DNA of 64,000 nt from Rhodothermus marinus DSM 4252 (GTDB lineage: Bacteria; Bacteroidota; Rhodothermia; Rhodothermales; Rhodothermaceae): assembly GCF_000024845.1 (NCBI RefSeq), contig NC_013501.1:3080874-3144873 (forward strand). Reading direction: 5' to 3'. A program made the translations under genes and the position numbers. The notes below the pieces were generated by a model, which worked only from the letters and a program-made list of their open reading frames with translations, had not been told where the DNA came from and did no database searches. This document shows positions 57,328 to 64,000 of this stretch, piece by piece (the stretch's first letter is position 1; each line of letters starts with the position of its first letter).

Positions 57328-57741
57328 TCAGGGTTGCACATGAATGACCACCGGTCCGTAGGTGAAGCCTTCCTCCAGGCCCAGCGCCCGGGCGCGCTCG
57401 TAGATGACGGCCGGACTCGTGGCCCGGTCGAATTCGCCCTTCAACCGGTTGTATGTGAGCACCAGCTGCAGATGCTCGCGCCGCAGGCGCTGCACTTCCT
57501 GAAGCGCCTCCCGCGTGGCGTACACGTGCCACACGTAGGCGACAAACAGCGCGGCCGCCGCCACCACGTACAGCGTGAGCCGCCGCGCCGAGAAGCGGAC
57601 GGTCCGGGGCTGATCCGCCCGGGCCGACTCCCGGCGTGCCAGCTCACGCCACGACGGCCAGCGTGTCGTCGCACGCGCCGTCGGACGCTTCGGGCGGCCC
57701 TGACGGCCGCTTCGGCGTGTTTTCGTGCGTGTTCTGATCAT
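57328..57741 (-). CDS. ftsL: FtsL-like division protein
   Basis: 137-aa bitopic protein: an Arg/Lys/Thr-rich cytoplasmic tail of about 50 residues, one membrane helix (LTLYVVAAAALFVAYVWHVY) and a short coiled-coil (REALQEVQRLRREHLQLVLTYNRLKGEF) ending in a conserved-looking ERARALGLEEG. The layout and place between rsmH and ftsI identify it as the FtsL equivalent; sequence alone is too divergent. ATGA overlap with rsmH. Confidence 0.82.
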   Translation of the reverse strand: MIRTRTKTRRSGRQGRPKRPTARATTRWPSWRELARRESARADQPRTVRFSARRLTLYVVAAAALFVAYVWHVYATREALQEVQRLRREHLQLVLTYNRLKGEFDRATSPAVIYERARALGLEEGFTYGPVVIHVQP

Positions 57742-58724
57742 GCGTTTTCCGTTTCCGCTACCCGTTCGGCAATGCGCAATCGGGCGCTCCGGGCCCGCGG
57801 GTTGGCGGCCACTTCGTCGTCGGAGGGTCGGATCGCCCGGCGGGTCAGCGGCCGCCAGGGCGCGATCAGGCGCCCGTAAAAGTCGCGCACGGGCTCGCCT
57901 TTCAGGTTACCGTACCGCAGAAAGCGCTTCACGCGGCGGTCCTCCAGTGAATGGTAGCTGAGCACGACCAGCCGTCCACCCGGACGCACCCGGCGCGTGG
58001 CGGCTTCCAGCGCCCGTTCCAGCGCCTGCAACTCGTCGTTGACGGCAATGCGCAGCGCCTGGAAGACGCGCGCCAGTGTCTTGGTCGCCTCCTTTGGCGA
58101 CACCTCGCGCCGCACGACCTCGGCCAGTTCGGCGGTGGTCCGGATCGGCCGGGCCCGACAGATGGCGCGGGCCAGCTTACGCGCGCGCGGCTCCTCGCCG
58201 TAGCGCCGCAGCACCTCGGCCAGCTCGTATTCGCTCCAGCGCTCCAGGAGCTGGGCGGCCGTCGGACCCGGACTCGTCGGGTCCATGCGCATGTCGAGCG
58301 GCCCTTCGGCCTGGAAGCTGAACCCGCGCAGCGCTTCGTCGAGCTGGTGCGAGGAGACGCCCAGGTCCAGCAGCAACCCGTCGATCTGTGCCACCCCGAG
58401 CCGGTCCAGGATCGCCTCCAGGTCGGCAAAATTGCCCTGCACGAGCTGGAGACGTCCGGCCTCGATGGCGTCGCTCAGCCGGCGGCGCACTGCCTCCAGG
58501 GCCTCCGGGTCCCGGTCGATGCCGATCACACGCCCTTCGGGCGCCAGCGCATCGAGCAGGGCGGCCGCGTGCCCGCCGCCGCCGATCGTGGCGTCCACGT
58601 AGCAGCCCGCCGGATCGGTGACCAACCCTTCGACGACAGCCTTCCAAAGAACCGGTACGTGATACGGCGAGCCATAAGGCCCCGCCGCTCCGGTATCTGT
58701 ATGCGCCGACCGCTCGCTCATCAC
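57738..58724 (-). CDS. rsmH: 16S rRNA m4C1402 methyltransferase
   Basis: N4-methylates C1402 of 16S rRNA, 328 aa (MraW). SAM loop YVDATIGGGGHAAALLDAL, HVPVLWKAVVEGL near the start, LLLDLGVSSHQLDEALRGFSF and SYHSLEDRRVKRFL. Overlaps mraZ and ftsL by 4 bp each. Confidence 0.96.
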   Translation of the reverse strand: MMSERSAHTDTGAAGPYGSPYHVPVLWKAVVEGLVTDPAGCYVDATIGGGGHAAALLDALAPEGRVIGIDRDPEALEAVRRRLSDAIEAGRLQLVQGNFADLEAILDRLGVAQIDGLLLDLGVSSHQLDEALRGFSFQAEGPLDMRMDPTSPGPTAAQLLERWSEYELAEVLRRYGEEPRARKLARAICRARPIRTTAELAEVVRREVSPKEATKTLARVFQALRIAVNDELQALERALEAATRRVRPGGRLVVLSYHSLEDRRVKRFLRYGNLKGEPVRDFYGRLIAPWRPLTRRAIRPSDDEVAANPRARSARLRIAERVAETENA

Positions 58725-59164
58725 GCCGCCATCACCCTTTCGGCCAGCGTCTCGTAGCTCTCCATTTCCCTGTTCACGAACTGATCGAACGTGGCCGGAT
58801 CCCAGATCTCAATGTGATCGAGCGCCCCGATGATCAGCGCCCGATCCTTGATGCCCGCAAACTCCATCAGCGGCTTGGGCAACACGATGCGCCCCTGCCG
58901 GTCCAGCGTGACCTCCTCGGCCCAGCGCAGCAGCTGGCGCACGAAGTTGCGCGCCTCGCGCTGATACAGGTTGAGCGACATCATCTGCTCTTCGATCTCC
59001 TCCCAGCGATCGAGCGGATACAGAAAGATGCACTGCTCGAAGCCGCGCGTGGCCGTGAAGGTCCCCTTGGCCTCGGGCTTCAGGACGGCCCGCATTTTGG
59101 CCGGAATGGCCACCCGGCCTTTCTCGTCCACGGAGTACTCGGCCTGTCCCTTGAAGCCCGCCAT
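58721..59164 (-). CDS. mraZ: MraZ transcriptional regulator
   Basis: First gene of the dcw cluster, 147 aa, two SpoVT/AbrB-like MraZ repeats (YSVDEKGRVAIPAKMRAVLK; VTLDRQGRIVLPKPLMEFAG) that form a ring and bind GTGGG-type repeats upstream of their own operon. A GGGGGAGC ribosome site precedes the ATG by 4 bases. Three GTGGG boxes lie 53-77 bases upstream, see the next entry. Confidence 0.96.
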   Translation of the reverse strand: MAGFKGQAEYSVDEKGRVAIPAKMRAVLKPEAKGTFTATRGFEQCIFLYPLDRWEEIEEQMMSLNLYQREARNFVRQLLRWAEEVTLDRQGRIVLPKPLMEFAGIKDRALIIGALDHIEIWDPATFDQFVNREMESYETLAERVMAA

Positions 59165-59216
59165 TGCGCTCCCCCGTGCAGGGTGCCTCGCATTAAACCA
59201 GGGTCGTGGGAAAATT

Positions 59217-59241
59217 CCCCACTTTTCCCCACCACCCCCAC
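59217..59241 (-). promoter_or_regulatory. Candidate MraZ operator: three GTGGG boxes
   Basis: Read on the minus strand, GTGGGG occurs at 59241, 59232 and 59222 (first base), spaced 9 and 10 bases, one helical turn. Known MraZ operators are tandem GTGGG/TGGGN boxes at 10-bp steps, so the match is good. The third box also forms an inverted repeat GTGGG-AA-TTCCCCAC with 59206-59222. Confidence 0.7.
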
Positions 59242-59269
59242 AAGGTACATATTTTTTTCAAAAAGTCAA
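59241..59269 (-). promoter_or_regulatory. Possible promoter of the dcw cluster
   Basis: On the minus strand TTGACT (59269-59264) is followed 16 bases later by TACCTTG (59247-59241), similar to a TTG / TAnnTTTG pair. The first MraZ box begins inside the -7 element, which would suit repression by MraZ. AT-rich sequence surrounds it. Confidence 0.45.
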
Positions 59270-59361
59270 GCTTTTTCGCACGAGATAAGGCATTTTTCCC
59301 GCTTCCACCCACTATGCCAGAACCGCCTGTTTTGCACAAAAAGCGCCATTTTTTTCCGGAT

Positions 59362-59381
59362 TGGTGAAAATATTTTCACCA
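59362..59381. promoter_or_regulatory. Palindromic operator 1 upstream of the LexA-like gene
   Basis: TGGTGAAAATATTTTCACCA is a perfect 20-bp palindrome. It lies 79 bases before the LexA-like ATG and has a second, near-identical copy 32 bases further on. It is unlike the CTGT-N8-ACAG operator of gammaproteobacterial LexA and the GAAC-N4-GTTC operator of Bacillus LexA. Confidence 0.75.
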
Positions 59382-59394
59382 CACAATCTGGACT

Positions 59395-59412
59395 GGTAAA
59401 AATCTTTTCACC
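59395..59412. promoter_or_regulatory. Palindromic operator 2 upstream of the LexA-like gene
   Basis: GGTAAAAATCTTTTCACC matches operator 1 at 16 of 18 positions. Its end is 4 bases from the TATCTTTG promoter element, so a protein bound here would block RNA polymerase. Centre-to-centre distance to operator 1 is 32 bp, about three helical turns, placing both on one face of the DNA. Confidence 0.72.
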
Positions 59413-59416
59413 TGCT

Positions 59417-59424
59417 TATCTTTG
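59417..59424 (+). promoter_or_regulatory. -7 promoter element of the LexA-like gene
   Basis: TATCTTTG matches the Bacteroidota -7 consensus TAnnTTTG exactly, 36 bases before the ATG. A clear -33 TTTG is not visible; operator 2 fills that space. Confidence 0.6.
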
Positions 59425-59459
59425 GGCTCGGCACGCTGTCAACCCATCCCGGCTTTCCC

Positions 59460-60107
59460 ATGAAGGGCCGCCTGACCGCGCGACAGAACGAAGCCTACGA
59501 GTTCATCCGCACCTACCAGCGCCGCCACCACAAACCCCCCACCCTCCAGGAGATCGGCGAAGCGCTGGGCATCCGCTCCACCAATGGCGTCTTCAAGCTG
59601 CTCCGGGCGCTCGAAAAGAAAGGCTATCTCCGCCGGGACCCCGGCGCCGCCCGCGGCCTGCACCTGCTCGACAGCGACGATCCGTTCGCGCTGACCGACG
59701 AGGTGCCCAGCCTGCCGGTCATCAGCCGCACGGCCAGCCACGAGCCCGAACGCCTCCGCGCCCGACCGGCCGGCTTCCTCTCGGTCGATCCGTTCTTTCT
59801 GCCCCGGGGCCTCGACCCCGATGCCTGCCTGATCGGCCGCGCCGGCGACGACGGCATGAGCGGCGAAGGTATCTTCAAAGGCGATCTGCTCCTGATCGAA
59901 GAAGTGCCCTGGCGCACGCTGAACAACCGCGAGCTGGTCGCCTGTCTGGTGGGCGAATTGCTACTGGCCCGCCGCTTCGTCTTCGCCAACAACCGGATCC
60001 ACCTCCAGCCGGCCAACCGGACCTACCTGGAGGAGGTCTTCCCTCCGGACGACCCGGGCTGCTACGTCGTCGGTCGCATCCGGGCCGTCTTCCGACGCCT
60101 TCCATAA
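59460..60107 (+). CDS. LexA-family repressor with a degenerate (inactive) protease domain
   Basis: 215 aa with LexA layout. Residues 1-70 are a LexA winged helix (RLTARQNEAYEFIRTY, KPPTLQEIGEALGIRS, LEKKGYLRRD). Residues 80-215 follow the S24 fold, but the active site is lost. The motif usually GxSM-x3-GI reads GDDGM-x3-GI, so catalytic Ser (E. coli Ser119) is Gly132. The strand usually EVTVKRL reads ELLLARRF, so Lys156 is Ala170. The Ala-Gly cleavage site before E-P is Ala-Ser-His. It therefore should not self-cleave with RecA. It may bind the two operators in front of its own promoter. Confidence 0.88.
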   Translation: MKGRLTARQNEAYEFIRTYQRRHHKPPTLQEIGEALGIRSTNGVFKLLRALEKKGYLRRDPGAARGLHLLDSDDPFALTDEVPSLPVISRTASHEPERLRARPAGFLSVDPFFLPRGLDPDACLIGRAGDDGMSGEGIFKGDLLLIEEVPWRTLNNRELVACLVGELLLARRFVFANNRIHLQPANRTYLEEVFPPDDPGCYVVGRIRAVFRRLP

Positions 60108-60137
60108 AGCCTGGCTTGCCTGAGGCGCGGGCTTTTT
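60106..60137 (+). terminator. Probable terminator of the LexA-like gene
   Basis: AAAGCC…GGCTTTTT: a 6-bp outer stem with an inner GCCTGAGGC hairpin and five T, beginning at the stop codon (TAA 60105-60107). Modest stem, so confidence is moderate. It argues against starting the permease at the TTG inside it. Confidence 0.5.
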
Positions 60138-60180
60138 GCATATTCCGGCGGGTCCCGACCAAAGTTGCACCTTTGTCGCC

Positions 60181-61482
60181 GTGCTGGATCGATACTTTCG
60201 CCTCTCGGAACGGGGCACGACGGTCCTGACCGAGTTACGGGCCGGCGTGGCCACCTTCCTGACCATGGCCTACATCCTGCTGGTCAATCCCCAGATCCTG
60301 GCCGATGCCGGCATGCCCCCCGACGACGTGGCACGGGCCACGGCACTGGCTTCGGCGGCCGCCACGCTGCTCATGGGCCTGTGGGCCAACTATCCGTTCG
60401 CGCTGGCGCCCGGCATGGGGCTGAACGCCTACTTCACCTACGGCGTCGTGCAGGGAATGGGCGTCAGTTACCACGTCGCGCTCGCGGCCGTCTTCGTGGA
60501 AGGGCTGCTGTTTCTGGCGCTGGCGCTCAGCGGCGTGCGCGGGGCCGTGCTCCGGGCCATCCCCGACGCGCTGAAGGTGGCCACCTCCGGCGGCATCGGC
60601 CTGTTTCTGGCGATCATCGGCTTTCAGAACGCCGGACTGGTGGTTGACAGTCCGGCCACGCTGGTCACACTCGGCTCCCTGACGCATCCGACAACGCTCC
60701 TGGCGCTCGGCACGCTCGTGCTCATGGCGCTGCTTCTGGTGCGCCGCGTCCCGGGCGCGCTGCTGCTGGGCATCCTGGCCGGCACGCTCGTGGCCTGGCT
60801 GACCGGCCTGGCGCCATTGCCCGAACGCTGGGTGCAACTTCCCGGACTCCCCCGCGAAACGCTCGCCTCCTTCGACTTCGGCACGCTGCTGCACGCCAAA
60901 CTGGTGAGCGTGGTGCTGGCCTTCCTGTTCGTGGACTTCTTCGACACGGCCGGCACGCTGATGGGCATCGGACGGCTGGGCGGTTTCCTCAACGCCCGCG
61001 GCGAGCTGGAGCGCGCCCGCGCAGCCTTCTCGGCCGATGCCGTGGGCACCACGCTCGGTGCCTTGCTGGGCACCAGCACGGTCACCACCTACATCGAATC
61101 GGCTACCGGCATCGAAGAAGGGGGACGCACCGGCCTGACCGCCGTCGTGGTGGCTCTGCTTTTCCTGCTCTCGCTCTTTCTGGCACCGCTCTTTACGGCC
61201 GTGCCGGCCGCCGCCACCGCCCCGGCGCTGATTCTGGTGGGCGTCTTCATGATGCAGGGGCTGACCGAACTGAACTGGCGCAAATATGACGAAGCGATCC
61301 CGGCCTTCCTGACCATCACGATCATGCCCTTCACCTACTCCATCGCCAACGGAATCGCCTTCGGGCTGATCGCCTACGTGCTGCTGCAGGTGCTCAGCGG
61401 CCGGGCACGCGCCGTGCACCCTATCCTCTACGTGCTGGCCGTTCTGCTGAGCCTCTACTACGCCTTCGAGCTGGGGGCCTGA
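60181..61482 (+). CDS. NCS2/AzgA-type purine permease
   Basis: Inner-membrane purine:H+ symporter, 433 aa, 12-14 helices. Family motifs: ELRAGVATFLTMAYILLVNPQIL at the start, FALAPGMGLNAYFTY, FVDFFDTAGTLMGIG and GTSTVTTYIESATGIEEGGRTGL. These are typical of the adenine/guanine/hypoxanthine (AzgA, GhxP) subgroup. I chose the GTG at 60181 because the in-frame TTG at 60136 lies in the upstream terminator. Its stop abuts the pyrG stop with no gap. Confidence 0.9.
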   Translation: MLDRYFRLSERGTTVLTELRAGVATFLTMAYILLVNPQILADAGMPPDDVARATALASAAATLLMGLWANYPFALAPGMGLNAYFTYGVVQGMGVSYHVALAAVFVEGLLFLALALSGVRGAVLRAIPDALKVATSGGIGLFLAIIGFQNAGLVVDSPATLVTLGSLTHPTTLLALGTLVLMALLLVRRVPGALLLGILAGTLVAWLTGLAPLPERWVQLPGLPRETLASFDFGTLLHAKLVSVVLAFLFVDFFDTAGTLMGIGRLGGFLNARGELERARAAFSADAVGTTLGALLGTSTVTTYIESATGIEEGGRTGLTAVVVALLFLLSLFLAPLFTAVPAAATAPALILVGVFMMQGLTELNWRKYDEAIPAFLTITIMPFTYSIANGIAFGLIAYVLLQVLSGRARAVHPILYVLAVLLSLYYAFELGA

Positions 61483-63222
<1,740 letters not shown>

Positions 63223-63369
63223 TCAGACAGGCCCTACCAAGATACGCCGAAACGCCCGAAGGGATCAACCGCCGCCGTGGATTCTCCGCCAAGGAGACGT
63301 AGAGCGCCGGGAAAGCGCCCCATCCTCTTGCAACTCCGTGGCTGGTAACAGGTAGGAAAATGCAAGATC

Positions 63370-63603
63370 ATGCGTCTGGCTATGCGTCGCCGAACCATTA
63401 CCCTTCGCCGCCTTACGCGCGCGGAAGCCGAAGATTACGAAGAAGCCGTGCGGGACCTGACGCTGGCCGAGCGCATCGCGCTGGTCTGGCCGCTGACCGT
63501 CGAGGCCTGGTCGCTCCGACAACGCGATCCCGAAACGCCCGCCTTTGATGCGCAATCCCGACTACCGCGACATATTGTCCGCCTTTACCGACGCCGGCGC
63601 TAA
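63370..63603 (+). CDS. Small protein, partner of a (lost) nucleotidyltransferase
   Basis: 77 aa, basic, helical: ITLRRLTRAEAEDYEEAVRDLTLAERIALVWPLTVEAWSLR and a C-terminal SRLPRHIVRLYRRRR. The ERxALVWxLTxxAWxL / RLPRHIVR pattern recalls small proteins found just upstream of DUF6036-type nucleotidyltransferases. It keeps an intact frame but its expected partner is cut short (next entry). The ATG could be 63370 or 63382. The 195 bases between pyrG and this gene (63175-63369) show no gene. Confidence 0.55.
   Translation: MRLAMRRRTITLRRLTRAEAEDYEEAVRDLTLAERIALVWPLTVEAWSLRQRDPETPAFDAQSRLPRHIVRLYRRRR
63548..63601 (+). pseudogene. Start of a nucleotidyltransferase gene, truncated
   Basis: ATG 63548 opens MRNPDYRDILSAFTDAGA, which resembles the conserved beginning of DUF6036-like nucleotidyltransferases (NPDFRDLLSALNDAGVxYLVVGG). 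The similarity stops at codon 18, exactly where the neighbouring genes end (63600-63603). The frame continues as non-conserved sequence antisense to the methyltransferase. It overlaps the preceding small gene by 56 bases in another frame. Probably a remnant after deletion or replacement. Confidence 0.5.
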
Positions 63604-64000
63604 CCTTCCGGCTTGCGGGCCACCACGATCAACCCGGTGCCTGTCCGGTTTTCCCGTGCCAGGTCCAGCGCGTTCAGCACCAGTCCCACGGGCAACACGA
63701 CCAGGTAGTACACGGGAAGCAGCAGATAGGTCAGCGCGGTTCGGTTGAGCGCCAGCATGGGATATTTGATGAGCAGTCGCCAGGCCAGCGAGCCGAACGG
63801 GCCGTAGCTGTAGTGGCTTTCGACGGGCTCCAGGCCGGCTTCCCGGAGACGCGCCTCCAGCAGCTCGCGGCTGTAGCCCTCGCGCACATGCTCTTCGATG
63901 AAACTCTGCTGGCCGGGCGCCTGCACGTCGGAGCCGCCCTGGTCCGACGGCGTGTTGATGATCACGTAGCCACCGGGCCGCAACACGCGCGCAAAGTTGC
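63600..64000 (-). CDS. Class I SAM-dependent methyltransferase (partial, runs off the window)
   Basis: C-terminal part of a methyltransferase; the frame is open to the window edge, so the start lies beyond 64000. Motifs seen: FARVLRPGGYVIINTPSDQGGSD (post-II/motif III) and EEHVREGYSRELLEARLREAGL. A hydrophobic stretch near the end (LTYLLLPVYYLVVLPVGLVLNAL) suggests membrane association. Substrate unknown. Its stop codon coincides with the end of the upstream convergent small gene. Confidence 0.85.
   Translation of the reverse strand, partial: NFARVLRPGGYVIINTPSDQGGSDVQAPGQQSFIEEHVREGYSRELLEARLREAGLEPVESHYSYGPFGSLAWRLLIKYPMLALNRTALTYLLLPVYYLVVLPVGLVLNALDLARENRTGTGLIVVARKPEG

Noticed and set aside
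60136-60180. TTG start for the purine permease
   Set aside because: It lies within the terminator of the previous gene; GTG 60181 gives the normal family N terminus.

Overview
This window comes from a GC-rich member of the Rhodothermota/Bacteroidota, most likely Rhodothermus marinus or a close relative. I judge this from five things: a secreted peptidase with a type IX secretion (T9SS) C-terminal sorting domain, the Bacteroidota-style order of the division and cell-wall (dcw) cluster with no murF, a BtuB/BtuG-type vitamin B12 uptake locus, at least one TAnnTTTG-like -7 promoter element, and a full set of Na+/K+/H+ transporters expected of a salt-adapted organism. This is inference; no database search was run. 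Coding density is very high, with many ATGA or TGATG stop/start overlaps. I see no tRNA, rRNA, CRISPR array or insertion sequence.

Layout. 0-8 kb: metabolic genes (HMG-CoA lyase, glycine decarboxylase gcvP, a DUF89 phosphatase), rnc and a type II NADH dehydrogenase. 8-15 kb: five co-directional minus-strand transporter genes that look like one operon: CPA2 antiporter-RCK-EIIA fusion, NhaA, SbtA (Na+/bicarbonate symporter), SbtB (PII-like regulator) and a CPA2-RCK antiporter. 15-18.7 kb: a HEPN/MNT pair, a PhoR/PhoB-like two-component system and a LmbE-type deacetylase. 18.7-22.4 kb: a cobalamin riboswitch with a terminator that touches the start codon, then BtuB-like receptor, BtuG-like propeller lipoprotein and a Bfd-like [2Fe-2S] protein. 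22.5-31.9 kb: MarR regulator with a YhhQ-type transporter, ilvE, a MoxR-type ATPase, a DegP-like protease, RluE and ahcY, with a REPIN-like repeat. 32-43.7 kb: T9SS-exported M36 peptidase, metK, acpP-fabF, a DciA-like protein, TolC and MlaC proteins, a glycosyltransferase and two envelope proteins.

44-59.2 kb holds a complete Bacteroidota-type dcw cluster on the minus strand: mraZ-rsmH-ftsL-ftsI-murE-mraY-murD-ftsW-murG-murC-ftsQ-ftsA-ftsZ. Three GTGGG boxes in front of mraZ fit MraZ autoregulation. Divergent from mraZ is a LexA-family gene whose product has lost the catalytic Ser, the catalytic Lys and the Ala-Gly cleavage site. Two palindromic operators 32 bp apart precede it, one lying against its -7 element. 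The window ends with an NCS2 purine permease, pyrG, a small gene overlapping what looks like the cut-off start of a nucleotidyltransferase, and a partial methyltransferase.

The best candidates for something undescribed are the protease-dead LexA with its own operator pair, and the SbtAB plus Na+/K+ antiporter operon, which would couple bicarbonate uptake to sodium export under nucleotide-sensing domains.
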